From the NCBI RefSeq assembly GCF_000718025.1, contig NZ_JODS01000003.1, forward strand, positions 248,001-312,000: a stretch of DNA of 64,000 nucleotides, given 5' to 3'. Position numbers and translations under genes: made by a program. The stretch's first letter is position 1, and each line of letters opens with the position of its first letter. This DNA comes from Kitasatospora purpeofusca. Lineage in GTDB: Bacteria > Actinomycetota > Actinomycetes > Streptomycetales > Streptomycetaceae. Shown in pieces: positions 41,664-51,077 of this stretch. Under the pieces are notes generated by a model, which had not been told where the DNA came from, did no database searches, and saw only the letters and a list, made by a program, of their open reading frames with translations.

Positions 41664-41729
41664 TCAGGACCAGGCGGTGTCGTCGTCGGTGCGGTCGACG
41701 GCGGTGTGCTCGTGGGTCTGCTCGTACAT
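41664..41729 (-). CDS. possible 21-aa small protein
   Basis: ATG 41729 to TGA 41664 encodes MYEQTHEHTAVDRTDDDTAW plus a final Ser, with TGGAGC about 8 bases upstream. Acidic and hydrophilic, no signal peptide. It sits alone between the bkd terminator and a triple tandem repeat. Composition resembles real streptomycete coding sequence, but this is the least certain CDS in the list. Confidence 0.3.
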   Translation of the reverse strand: MYEQTHEHTAVDRTDDDTAWS

Positions 41730-41795
41730 GGCGCGGCTCCAGGTTTCGTCCTCTGACGATTGGGACGTCCGGCCCCGGGTGGGGTTGTCGCTGCT

Positions 41796-41840
41796 CCGGC
41801 GAAAATTCCCCCGGCGAAAATTCCTCCGGCGAAAGTTCCG
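41796..41840. repeat. three tandem 15-bp iteron-like repeats
   Basis: Units 41796-41810, 41811-41825 and 41826-41840, each CCGGCGAAAATTCC or one base off. The AT-rich GAAAATTCC core stands out in this GC-rich context. Upstream of the possible 21-aa gene (41729). Confidence 0.85.
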
Positions 41841-41854
41841 CCGCTCCCACGGCG

Positions 41855-41896
41855 GGGGCCCTCCCCCGGCGCCGGTGCGGCGCGGGGGAGGGCCCC
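41855..41896 (-). terminator. terminator of the LAQTG surface protein gene
   Basis: 13-bp perfect stem (41855-41867 with 41884-41896), 16-base GC-rich loop, 60 bp beyond the stop at 41957. Confidence 0.7.
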
Positions 41897-41956
41897 GGAG
41901 CGGTTCGTCGTTCGGGGACGGCGGCGGTGTCGTCGGCGCCTTCCTCCGGAACCGGG

Positions 41957-43033
<1,077 letters not shown>

Positions 43034-43416
43034 GACAGGACCCCCCAAGGTCTGGTGTCGTGGTGGTGGTGTGTGGTTTCGAAGGTGGCCGGATCGCTCC
43101 ATCGCGTCGGAAGCGCCCCCCGGCTCGGCCGGTCATGCTCTCTCCCGCGTCCTTCGCTGGTACAGACAGCGATCCGGGGGCGGCAGTTGCAGGACGAACC
43201 AAAGATTCTCATGACTATTTTCGGTGATTCCAAGGTCACGGTTGGTGATCGAGAACCGCCTGGTTGGACTCATAGGTATGACTGGTCAGATCCTTGTGGT
43301 TCGTCCAGTTCGGTGACTTTTTCGCCGTTCCGTGAGGACGACACGCCGGGGCGGGTACGTCTTCGCGTCCACCACCCGGGCGACGCGGGTGACCGGAACG
43401 TCGAGGACGCACCCGT
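43034..43416. other. 383-bp lower-GC divergent intergenic region
   Basis: Between the LAQTG protein and the M64 peptidase, reading apart. Bases about 43195-43330 are clearly less GC-rich than the rest of the window (runs such as AAAGATTCTCATGACTATTT). It must carry two promoters; no hexamer pair stood out enough to place. No open frame with coding character was seen. Confidence 0.6.
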
Positions 43417-44652
43417 ATGCCGCCTGGCAACCCTGGCCGGATCGTCCGGAGTCTGGCCGCGCTCGTGCTGGTGTCCACCGCCGTACTCCCGGCCGCGCTC
43501 GAACTGGCCGGACCCTCACCGTTCGGGGTGATCGGGGCCGGCGCCCCGGCCGACCGCGCGGTCCCGCCGCACACCGCGGTGCAGCACGCCGATCTGCGCA
43601 CCGCCGGGGACGCGCCGACCGTCGACATACGGCGGACCGGCGACCCGGCCAACCGGATCACCCTCGTCCTGCTCGGCGACGGTTACACCGCCGCGGAACA
43701 GGACGTGTTCCGCGAACAGGCCGACCGGGCCTGGCGGGCGCTGATGGAGATCGAGCCGTTCCGCAGCTACCAGGGGTTCTTCAACATAAGGCGGGTCGAG
43801 GTGGTCTCCCCGGTCTCCGGCATCGCCGAGACCGAGAGCCGCGGCCGCAGCCCCGCCACCCCGCTCGGCATGCACTTCTGGTGCGAGGGCACCGCCCGGC
43901 TGCTCTGCGCCGACGAGGACGCGACGGCCCGGTACGCCGGCCGCGGCGAGGGCCCGCAGTACCTCATCGCGCTGGCCAACTCCACCGAGTACGGCGGCGC
44001 CGGCGGCACCGGGGTGACCACCCTGGCCGGCGGCAGCCCCGACGCCGGCCGGATCATCCAGCACGAGATCGGGCACACCGTCGGCGACCTCGGCGACGAG
44101 TACGACAGCGCGCCCGACGACGCCGACTACCCCAACCTCTCCACCGAGAACGCCGACGACATGCGCCGCAAGCAGTCCAAGTGGTGGCGCTGGCTCGGCG
44201 CGGAGTCCCCGGACGGTGCCGGGACCATCGGCGCCTACCGCAGTGCCAACGGCATCTACCGGCCCACCCCGGACTCGGTGATGCGCACCCTCGGCGGGGC
44301 CTACAACCTGCCCTCGCGGGAGGCGATCATCGAGGAGATCTACCGCCGGATCCGGCCCACCGACGCCGCCGTACCGGCACCCGGCGACGTCACCGGCCGG
44401 CCCCGGCTGGAGGTCCGGCCGGTCCCGCTGACCGGCCCCCGGCAGCTGCGGGTGGACTGGACGGTGGACGGCGTACCGGTCGAGCCGCAGGCGGCGGACC
44501 GCAGCTGGCTGGACACCGCCTCGCTGCCGCTGGAGCCCGGGCACGCCGCGACCGTCACGGCGACCGTCCGGGACACCACGGACTGGGTGCGCGACGAGGC
44601 CTTCCGGGAGCGCTACATGACGCGCGCGGTCTCCTGGACGGTGGCCGGCTGA
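43417..44652 (+). CDS. secreted M64-family (IgA peptidase-like) metallopeptidase
   Basis: 411 aa. Hydrophobic N-terminus about 9-32 after an Arg suggests export. RITLVLLGDGYTAAEQDVFREQ is the M64 opening; the zinc site is QHEIGHTVGDLGDEY at about 214-228 (HExxH plus downstream Asp/Glu). The C-terminal 110 residues are beta-rich. Extracellular proteolysis is likely; substrate unknown. ATG 43417 with GAGGAC 8 bases upstream. Divergent from the LAQTG wall protein. Confidence 0.87.
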   Translation: MPPGNPGRIVRSLAALVLVSTAVLPAALELAGPSPFGVIGAGAPADRAVPPHTAVQHADLRTAGDAPTVDIRRTGDPANRITLVLLGDGYTAAEQDVFREQADRAWRALMEIEPFRSYQGFFNIRRVEVVSPVSGIAETESRGRSPATPLGMHFWCEGTARLLCADEDATARYAGRGEGPQYLIALANSTEYGGAGGTGVTTLAGGSPDAGRIIQHEIGHTVGDLGDEYDSAPDDADYPNLSTENADDMRRKQSKWWRWLGAESPDGAGTIGAYRSANGIYRPTPDSVMRTLGGAYNLPSREAIIEEIYRRIRPTDAAVPAPGDVTGRPRLEVRPVPLTGPRQLRVDWTVDGVPVEPQAADRSWLDTASLPLEPGHAATVTATVRDTTDWVRDEAFRERYMTRAVSWTVAG

Positions 44653-44726
44653 GCCGGGGCGGGGTGCGGACCGTGACGGTCCCCACCCTGGGCATCCAAT
44701 GATGGGATGACTAATCTGGGGCCACT

Positions 44727-46073
44727 ATGACCGTGGAGCCAGCCCGTTCAGCCCGCCCCCTGTCCGCCTCCGCTCCTCGCGCCACAGCCGATCGCACCGG
44801 CGGCCCCGACGCCGGCCCCTGGCAGCCGCCCGGGGGCCGGGCCGCCTGGACCGCCTGGTCCATCGGGGCAAGCGTCTACGTCCTCGCCGTCATCCACCGC
44901 ACCAGCCTCGGCGTCGCCGGCCTGGACGCCGCCGACCGCTTCGGCATCGGCGCCTCGGCGCTCTCCACCTTCTCGATCCTCCAGGTCCTCGTCTACGCGG
45001 CCATGCAGATACCCGTCGGCGTCCTGGTCGACCGGTTCGGCCCGCGCAAGGTGCTGCTGCTCGGCGTCCTGCTGCTCAGTACCGGCCAGCTCGCCTTCGC
45101 CTTCTCCGACGCCTTCGGCCCCGCGCTCGCCTCCCGGGCCGTGCTCGGCTGCGGCGACGCGATGACGTTCATCAGCGTGCTGCGGATCGCCGCCCGCTGG
45201 TTCCCCGCCGCGAAGAACCCGCTCGTCGCGCAGCTGACCGGCCTCGCCGGGATGAGCGGCAACCTGGTCACCACCGTGGTCCTCGCCCAGGCCCTGCACA
45301 GCGAGGGCTGGACGCCCACCTTCACCGCCATCGCCCTACTGGGCATCGCCGTCTTCGCGCTCGTCGCGCTCTTCCTCCGGGAGTCGCCGGAGGGCCCCGC
45401 GCCGGCCGCCCCGGCGGACGGACGGCCCCGCCCCGCCGTCGGCCGGCAGGTCCGGGACGCCTGGCGGGAGCCGGGCACCCGGCTCGGGCTCTGGATCCAC
45501 TTCACCACGCAGTTCCCCGGCAACGCCTTCGGCCTGCTGTGGGGCCTGCCCTACCTGGTCCAGGCCCAGGGCATGACCCGCACCGGGGCGGGCGGAATGC
45601 TCACCCTGCTGGTGCTCGCCAACATGAGCTTCGGCTTCCTCTTCGGGCGGCTGCTCTCCCGCACCTCCCGGGCCCGGATGCCGATCGTGCTCACCACCAT
45701 CGGCGTCACCGCGCTGCTGTGGGCGGTGACCCTCGCCTGGCCCGAAGGGCACCCGCCGCTCTGGCTGCTGGTCGCGATCATCCTGGTGATGGGCAGCAAC
45801 GGCCCAGCCTCGCTGGTCGGCCTGGACTACGCCCGCGCCCGCAACCCCGTCGAGCGCCTCGGCACCGCCTCCGGCATCGTCAACATGGGCGGATTCATCG
45901 GCACGATGATCACCCTGTTCGGCATCGGGGTCCTGCTCGACGTCCTGACCCCGGACGGGGCGGGCGGGTACTCGGCGAGCGCCTTCCGCTGGGCGTTCTG
46001 CTGGCAGTACGTGCCGATGGCGGTGGGGACCGTGATGATCCTGCGGCTGCGGCGGAGGCTCTCGGCGGCGTAG
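44727..46073 (+). CDS. MFS transporter
   Basis: 448 aa, 12 TM segments after a 45-residue hydrophilic N-terminus. GVLVDRFGPRKVLLLGVLLL is the classical MFS loop 2-3 motif (D-R-x-G-x-R-x-x-L). ARAGCGDAMTFISVLRIAARWFP and the second half resemble nitrate/hexuronate-type sugar-phosphate or organic-acid importers; substrate not assignable. TAATCT at 44712-44717 lies 9 bases before ATG 44727, a near-leaderless arrangement. Confidence 0.87.
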   Translation: MTVEPARSARPLSASAPRATADRTGGPDAGPWQPPGGRAAWTAWSIGASVYVLAVIHRTSLGVAGLDAADRFGIGASALSTFSILQVLVYAAMQIPVGVLVDRFGPRKVLLLGVLLLSTGQLAFAFSDAFGPALASRAVLGCGDAMTFISVLRIAARWFPAAKNPLVAQLTGLAGMSGNLVTTVVLAQALHSEGWTPTFTAIALLGIAVFALVALFLRESPEGPAPAAPADGRPRPAVGRQVRDAWREPGTRLGLWIHFTTQFPGNAFGLLWGLPYLVQAQGMTRTGAGGMLTLLVLANMSFGFLFGRLLSRTSRARMPIVLTTIGVTALLWAVTLAWPEGHPPLWLLVAIILVMGSNGPASLVGLDYARARNPVERLGTASGIVNMGGFIGTMITLFGIGVLLDVLTPDGAGGYSASAFRWAFCWQYVPMAVGTVMILRLRRRLSAA

Positions 46074-46088
46074 GGTTTTTGACCTGCA

Positions 46089-46131
46089 GAAATGGGGGTT
46101 CCCTCAGAAATTCTGAGGGAACCCCCATTTC
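46089..46131. terminator. 43-bp perfect inverted repeat (bidirectional terminator?)
   Basis: 21-bp arms (46089-46109 and 46111-46131) around a single base, far longer and less GC-rich than the other terminators here. It lies exactly between the convergent MFS and BRO genes, 2 bp from the BRO stop. Confidence 0.8.
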
Positions 46132-46133
46132 CA

Positions 46134-46970
46134 TCAGCCCCGGTACTCGCGCATGAACTCGGCGATCTGTGGTGGTGTTCCGAAGATCCGTGCACCGTGC
46201 ATCTCCACGAGGACGTTCTCGTGGTCGCCGACGGGTGGGGTTCCGGGTTCCGGCTCGGACCGGGCCTCGTCCCGCATCCGGACCAGGTCCACGATCCGCA
46301 GCTTCGGGCAGCCCGGGACCGGTCGGCTGCCCCAGATCCCGACGTGTTCCACGCCCGGGCACTCGAAGTACGGGCCGAACGGCGGCCCGCTGTCGTCCGG
46401 GCCGGGCTGCCGGAGACGCATCTCCCCGTGCCGGCAGTGGACCGTGCCGTCGGAGTGGACGGTCAGGCCGGGCCAGTCCTCGTGCTCGATCCGTGCGACG
46501 ACGTACACCTGCTGGCCGATCGCCTCGCTGAGCGTCTCCGCCATCCGCCGCTGTTGGGCGGGGATGTCGGTGCCGCCGTGCCGGACGGACGGGAGCAACT
46601 CGTCCGTGATCCAGTCGCGGAAGGGGCGGGCGGATTCCTTGTCGGATCGCATGAGCAATCCGTACAGCCCCGCTTCACTCACCACGCCGAGGATCGGATT
46701 GCCCCGCCGATAGGCTTTCTGATCTGCGGAAACGCTTCTACCCTCTGTAGGAACAAGGGTCACCGCCCGCAGATCGACGGTTCGGTGCTGGTGTCGTTCC
46801 AGGACCTTTACCGCGTCGGTCGGATTCCCCCGCCCCAAGATCCGGCACACGTCCGCCGTGACGAACCACGGCTCGCCGTCGATCATCACGACCCTGATCG
46901 GCTGGCCTGTGACCGGGAAGCTCGACCGGACCAGCTCCATCCGCCCCTGCATCGTCTGTTCGTCGTCCAT
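46134..46970 (-). CDS. BRO-N (phage antirepressor-type) domain protein
   Basis: 278 aa. Residues 10-125 fit the BRO-N domain: GQPIRVVMIDGEPWFVTADVCRILGRGNPTDAVKVLERHQ, then NPILGVVSEAGLYGLLMRSDKESARPFRDWITDELLPSVR. That domain occurs in phage/virus DNA-binding antirepressors. The C-terminal 120 residues are unlike known KilA-C/ANT domains. GC content dips in this gene (for example around 46700-46760). ATG 46970 with AAGGAGGGG. No other phage gene is adjacent, so it is either a domesticated regulator or a mobile remnant. Confidence 0.85.
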   Translation of the reverse strand: MDDEQTMQGRMELVRSSFPVTGQPIRVVMIDGEPWFVTADVCRILGRGNPTDAVKVLERHQHRTVDLRAVTLVPTEGRSVSADQKAYRRGNPILGVVSEAGLYGLLMRSDKESARPFRDWITDELLPSVRHGGTDIPAQQRRMAETLSEAIGQQVYVVARIEHEDWPGLTVHSDGTVHCRHGEMRLRQPGPDDSGPPFGPYFECPGVEHVGIWGSRPVPGCPKLRIVDLVRMRDEARSEPEPGTPPVGDHENVLVEMHGARIFGTPPQIAEFMREYRG

Positions 46971-47119
46971 CCGGACGCCCCTCCTTCTTCCGGGTGACGC
47001 TGCCCGGAACAACGACGGCGAACAGGGGGGGGTATTGGTTCCAACGTGGCGTACGGGAGCACGAGGCGCACTCGCCCGGCGCGCACGGTCCGTGTACGCC
47101 GGGCGGGTGAACGGAGGGG

Positions 47120-47941
47120 CTACGGGGTGACGGAGAAGTTGGCCAGGACCCGGTCGGCGAGCTCCCGGTCGCCCTCGACGATCACCGAGCCGGGGCGGCC
47201 GCGGCCGCAGGCGAGGCGGACGTAGGTCTCCCAGTCGAGGGTGAGCTGGACGTCGGGGGCCAGGCTGATGGACTCGTCCACGCTGCCGCGGCCGGAGGAG
47301 TCGACCCGGACGGTGCGCAGGAACTCCACCGGGCCGGTGACGTCGACGACCACGGTGCTGCCGGCCGGGGCGCCGGCCCGGTTGGCGACGGCCTTCGGCA
47401 GGCCCTGGAGCAGGACGTCGCGGGAGACCAGCGCGGCCGGGGAGTCGAGGTTGCCCGGCGCGCCGAGGGCGCGGCGGAGGTCCTGCTCGTGCACCCAGAC
47501 GTCGAAGGCGCGCAGCCGGAGCAGCTCGTGGTAGGGGATGTCGCGGCTCTGCGGGCCGGCCGGCCAGCGGACCGGCTCGTTCGGCAGCTGCTTGGCGTTC
47601 CGCAGCGCCCGGGAGCGGCGGATGATCGTGTAGTCCAGTTCGCCGGTCATCTCCAGCGCGGTGTGGCAGCGGCGCTTGTCGACGGGCAGTTCGAGGTAGC
47701 GGGCGGCGTCGGTGGTGACGTGCAGCAGGTCGCGGGGCAGGGAGTGGATCGGGCGCGGGTCGCCGAGCAGTTCGGACTCGACGGCGATCACGTGCGAGAC
47801 GATGTCGCGGACCGACCAGCCCGGGCACTCGGTGGCCCGGTTCCAGGATCCCTCCGGCAGGGGGGCCACCAGTTCGGATATCGCCTCGATGGACTGCGTC
47901 CACGCGTCGGTGTACGCCTGCACGGTCTGGTTGTCCGTCAC
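47120..47941 (-). CDS. mycothiol-dependent maleylpyruvate isomerase-family protein
   Basis: 273 aa, DinB-like four-helix bundle. ATECPGWSVRDIVSHVIAVESELLG gives the first metal-ligand His, and LRAFDVWVHEQDLRRALG the later Asp/His ligands, of the actinobacterial TIGR03083-type family; a C-terminal SCP2/MDMPI-C-like beta domain follows (VVVDVTGPVEFLRTVRVD). Members use mycothiol for isomerisation or conjugation; the reaction here is unknown. GTG 47941 chosen because the region upstream is Arg/Pro-rich and unlike the family. Confidence 0.82.
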   Translation of the reverse strand: MTDNQTVQAYTDAWTQSIEAISELVAPLPEGSWNRATECPGWSVRDIVSHVIAVESELLGDPRPIHSLPRDLLHVTTDAARYLELPVDKRRCHTALEMTGELDYTIIRRSRALRNAKQLPNEPVRWPAGPQSRDIPYHELLRLRAFDVWVHEQDLRRALGAPGNLDSPAALVSRDVLLQGLPKAVANRAGAPAGSTVVVDVTGPVEFLRTVRVDSSGRGSVDESISLAPDVQLTLDWETYVRLACGRGRPGSVIVEGDRELADRVLANFSVTP

Positions 47942-48116
47942 GGGAATCTCCGGCCCTCCGTCAGCTGCCTTGCCACGCGTGTCCGCGCGCTCCGGGACCG
48001 GTCGGGAAGGTCCGGGTCCCGGGCGCACACGCTAACCGCACGTTACGCTGCCGGGTGAGAGCAGGGCAGCGCTTTCGGGTGACGATCGTAGGACTCTTGC
48101 CGTGGACGGTGGTACT

Positions 48117-48914
48117 GTGCGCGCTTCATTGATCCAACTCGCGGTCTCCGACACGGAGCCCCCGGCCGAACGGCGGGCCCGTGCGGCCGCCCTGGTACGG
48201 GCCCAGCGGGGATCCGACCTGGTGGTACTGCCCGAGCTGTGGGCGCTCGGCGGCTTCGCCTACGACCTCTGGTCGGACGGCGCGGAGGCGCTGGACGGGC
48301 CGACCTCGGACGCGATGGCGGCGGCGGCGAAGGCGGCGGGCGTCTGGCTGCACGCCGGTTCGATCGTCGAGCGCGATCCGGACGGGCCGATCTACAACAC
48401 CTCGCTGCTGTTCGCCCCGGACGGCGAGCTGGTGCACACCTACCGCAAGATCCACCGCTTCGGCTTCGACAGCGGTGAGGCGGTGGTGATGGGTGCCGGG
48501 CAGGAGATCGTCACCGCGGCCACCGACGTCGGCACGCTGGGCCTCGCGACCTGCTACGACCTGCGCTTCCCGGAGCTGTTCCGGGCGCTGCTGGACGCCG
48601 GTGCGCAGGTGCTGGTGGTCCCGGCGGCCTGGCCGGCGCGGCGGCGGGAGCACTGGACGCTGCTGAACCGGGCGCGCGCGGTGGAGGAGCAGGCGTACGT
48701 CCTGGCCTGCAACACGGCGGGCACGCACGGCGGGGTGGAGCAGGCCGGCCACAGCATCGCGGTGGACCCGTGGGGCCGGGTGCTGGCCGAGGCGGGGCCC
48801 GGCGAGGAGGTGCTGACCGTGGAGTTCGATCCGGCCGAGGTGGCCAAGGCCCGGGCGGAGTTCCCGGTGCACCGGGACCGGCTGCTCGGCATCCCGGCAC
48901 CGGTCCAGCGCTGA
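48117..48914 (+). CDS. carbon-nitrogen hydrolase (nitrilase superfamily)
   Basis: 265 aa. Catalytic triad visible: Glu40 (VVLPELW), Lys111 (YRKIHRFGF) and Cys146 (GLATCYDLRFPELFR). The length and motif spacing match the omega-amidase / predicted amidohydrolase branch rather than true nitrilases. GTG 48117 gives the family-typical VRASLIQLAVSD start; GTG 48102 is possible. Divergent from the maleylpyruvate-isomerase-like gene, 175 bp apart. Confidence 0.9.
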   Translation: MRASLIQLAVSDTEPPAERRARAAALVRAQRGSDLVVLPELWALGGFAYDLWSDGAEALDGPTSDAMAAAAKAAGVWLHAGSIVERDPDGPIYNTSLLFAPDGELVHTYRKIHRFGFDSGEAVVMGAGQEIVTAATDVGTLGLATCYDLRFPELFRALLDAGAQVLVVPAAWPARRREHWTLLNRARAVEEQAYVLACNTAGTHGGVEQAGHSIAVDPWGRVLAEAGPGEEVLTVEFDPAEVAKARAEFPVHRDRLLGIPAPVQR

Positions 48915-48975
48915 CGGCACCGCCGGGGAGCCCGAGCGGCTCCGGCGCGGCGGCCGCCCGGAGTGCGGACCGGGG

Positions 48976-49005
48976 AGGACAGGGCAGGACAGGGCAAGGC
49001 AGGGC
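48976..49005. repeat. purine-rich 10-bp tandem repeats
   Basis: Three units of AGGACAGGGC type (48976-48985, 48986-48995, 48996-49005, the last with two changes) in the 230-bp gap between the hydrolase and the GntR gene; all purines and C on the plus strand. Confidence 0.75.
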
Positions 49006-49144
49006 AGGGGCGCGGGCGGGCGCATGTGGGGGGCTTGTACACAGCCGTGTCCTTTTTGAGAAGATGAGCCCTCGTCGTGTTACCAGCCGTTCTTCCGCCG
49101 GTCCGTCCCGTCCGGCCGCCAGCCCGTCCGAGGAGGTCGCGCGC

Positions 49145-50248
49145 ATGTTCGGCACCGGCGCGGGCGACTCCCGTCCCGTGATCCAGCGCAACAGCCTGCG
49201 CGAGCAGATCGCGGGCGCGCTGCGCGAGGAGATGATGGCCGGCCGGCTCGCGGCCGGGCGGAACTTCACCGTCAAGGAGATCGCCGAGCTCTACGGGGTC
49301 TCGGCGACCCCGGCCCGCGAGGCGCTGGTCGACCTCGCCGCGCAGGGGCTGCTCCGGGCCGAGCACCACCGGGGCTTCACCGTGCCCGAGTTCGGCTGGG
49401 ACGACTTCCGGGAGATCTTCGAGTCCCGGGTACTGATCACCGACAGTTACTTCCGTCGATTGGCCGTGAACCCCGGCCCGCCGGACGACAGCCGGCTGCC
49501 CTCGCTGCGCCGCCGGGCGGACGCCGCTGTGCGGGCGGCCCGTGCGGGCAACCTGGACGTGATGGTGGGCTGCGACCGCCGGTTCTGGCAGGAGGTCGCC
49601 GGCCTGCTGGGCAACCGCCGGATCGCCGACTACCTGGACTGGCTGCGGGTGCAGTCGTGGATGTTCGCCGCGCGCTACCTGCGGTCGATGCCGCAGCTGG
49701 GCGGGGTCTGCTGGGACAGCCACCTCGACCTGGTGGACGCGATCGAGGCGCGCGACGTGCCGCGCGTGCACCGGATCGTCTGCGAGTACAACCTCTTCAC
49801 CGTCGGACTGCTGGCCGAGCTGGCCGGGCAGCAGGTGGAGACGGTGGGGGTGCTGCCGCTGCTGACCGGCCGCCCGGTCGGCGCGCCGGGCGGTTCCGGG
49901 ACCGAGGACGGTCCGGTGGCGGCGGACGCACCCCGGAGCGGCGGGGACACGGAGGCGGGCAGTGCCCCGCAGCCGGAGACCCCGCGGGCCCAGGACGGCG
50001 CCGGGCCGGAGCAGTCGGCGCCGGGCACCCCGCACCACCCGGCGGAGCCGGGCCGGGAGGCCGGCGGCGCCCGGGGCCGGGAGCGCGACCTCGGCCGCGA
50101 GCTGGGCCGTGAACTGGGTCTGGGCCTCGGCCTGGTGCCGCAGCCGAGGTCGGTCCCGTACGGACGGTTCGGCCGCCGGCTGCCCGAACCGCCGTCCGGC
50201 CAACTGCCCGAGGGGCAGCCCGATCCGCATCGCGCGCCGGGCCGGTAG
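49145..50248 (+). CDS. GntR-family transcriptional regulator with long C-terminal extension
   Basis: 367 aa. Winged helix at about 12-82 (SLREQIAGALREEMMAGRLAAGRNFTVKEIAELYGVSATPAREALVDLAAQGLL), then an all-helical FCD-like effector domain to about 240. The last 130 residues are low-complexity Pro/Gly/Arg/Glu, whereas FadR/GntR proteins normally end near 220-240. ATG 49145 is preceded by GAGGAGG; ATG 49064 upstream is an alternative. ACAC-N4-GTGT at 49040-49051 upstream may be an operator. Confidence 0.85.
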   Translation: MFGTGAGDSRPVIQRNSLREQIAGALREEMMAGRLAAGRNFTVKEIAELYGVSATPAREALVDLAAQGLLRAEHHRGFTVPEFGWDDFREIFESRVLITDSYFRRLAVNPGPPDDSRLPSLRRRADAAVRAARAGNLDVMVGCDRRFWQEVAGLLGNRRIADYLDWLRVQSWMFAARYLRSMPQLGGVCWDSHLDLVDAIEARDVPRVHRIVCEYNLFTVGLLAELAGQQVETVGVLPLLTGRPVGAPGGSGTEDGPVAADAPRSGGDTEAGSAPQPETPRAQDGAGPEQSAPGTPHHPAEPGREAGGARGRERDLGRELGRELGLGLGLVPQPRSVPYGRFGRRLPEPPSGQLPEGQPDPHRAPGR

Positions 50249-50368
50249 GGTGGGCGGTCGTTCGTCCCGGCCGCTCCTCGTACCGACCGTCCGGGTACCG
50301 ACCCCCGTCCATCCGCCGTCCGCCGCCGCGCGGCCGGTTCCCGCCGCCCGGAGAGGAAGAGCCGGCCC

Positions 50369-51016
50369 ATGGCCTGCGACCTCTGGCTCGTCCCGCTGGT
50401 GGACGTACTGAGCCACAGCCCCGACAACCCGTTCCGGGACGACCTCGCGCTCTACAACCGGGTGCTGGCCGACAACGGCCTGCCCGAGATGCCGGTCTAC
50501 CGGTACGTGCCGGGACTCAGCGGGGCGGTCGAGCCGATAGCCGCCTTCGACTACGACTCGCTGCACTTCCTGCGCCGGGCCTACCTGCTGGGGCTCACCG
50601 GCCTGGACATCACACCGGTGGACGCGCTGGGCGGGGACTACGAGCAGCTGCTGGAGATGTTCGAGAGCAGCGCCGAGCAGTCGCACCTGGTCTGGCACTT
50701 CGACCACGCCGGCGCCTATGTGCCGATCGAGTTCGCCGCCCCGCTGGTGGAGGAGTCGCTGCTGGCCTCGGGCGGGCCGCTCGGCTCCAGCCACGGGCTG
50801 CTGCGCGAGCTCCAGGCCGTGGCCCCGGCGCTGGGCATCGACCCGCTCGACCCGCCGGCGCCGACCAGGCCGCTCGGCCCGACCGGCCTGGAGCAGCCGT
50901 TCGGCCCGCCGCTGGACGACCTGCACCCGTTCGCCCGGGAGCGGCACGCCTGGGCGGGCCTGTACGCGGCGGCGACCCGGAGCCTGCACCAGGGCTCGAT
51001 GGTCGTCTTCGCCTGA
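50369..51016 (+). CDS. conserved hypothetical protein
   Basis: 215 aa, soluble, no signal peptide or TM. Notable stretches: CDLWLVPLVDVLSHSPDNPFRDDLALYNRVL, DYDSLHFLRRAYLLGLTGLDITPVDALGG, and SAEQSHLVWHFDHAGAYVPIEF. It is acidic and rich in aromatic residues; I do not recognise the family. ATG 50369 with GAGAGGAAGAG upstream, 120 bp after the GntR gene and possibly co-transcribed. Confidence 0.75.
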   Translation: MACDLWLVPLVDVLSHSPDNPFRDDLALYNRVLADNGLPEMPVYRYVPGLSGAVEPIAAFDYDSLHFLRRAYLLGLTGLDITPVDALGGDYEQLLEMFESSAEQSHLVWHFDHAGAYVPIEFAAPLVEESLLASGGPLGSSHGLLRELQAVAPALGIDPLDPPAPTRPLGPTGLEQPFGPPLDDLHPFARERHAWAGLYAAATRSLHQGSMVVFA

Positions 51017-51043
51017 GCCGCCCACCGCCCACCGCCCACGGTC

Positions 51044-51062
51044 AGGCAGCTGCGGGCTGCCT
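51044..51062. terminator. small hairpin between convergent genes
   Basis: 7-bp stem 51044-51050 with 51056-51062, loop TGCGG, between genes ending at 51016 and 51078. Confidence 0.45.
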
Positions 51063-51077
51063 CCGCCCTCGCCCCCG

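Noticed and set aside
41796..41840. Triple 15-bp repeat as a CRISPR array
   Set aside because: Units are contiguous with no spacers and no cas genes are present.
46089..46970. A prophage or integrated element around the BRO gene
   Set aside because: No integrase, terminase, capsid, lysis or att-like direct repeats in the flanks; only the single gene is phage-like.
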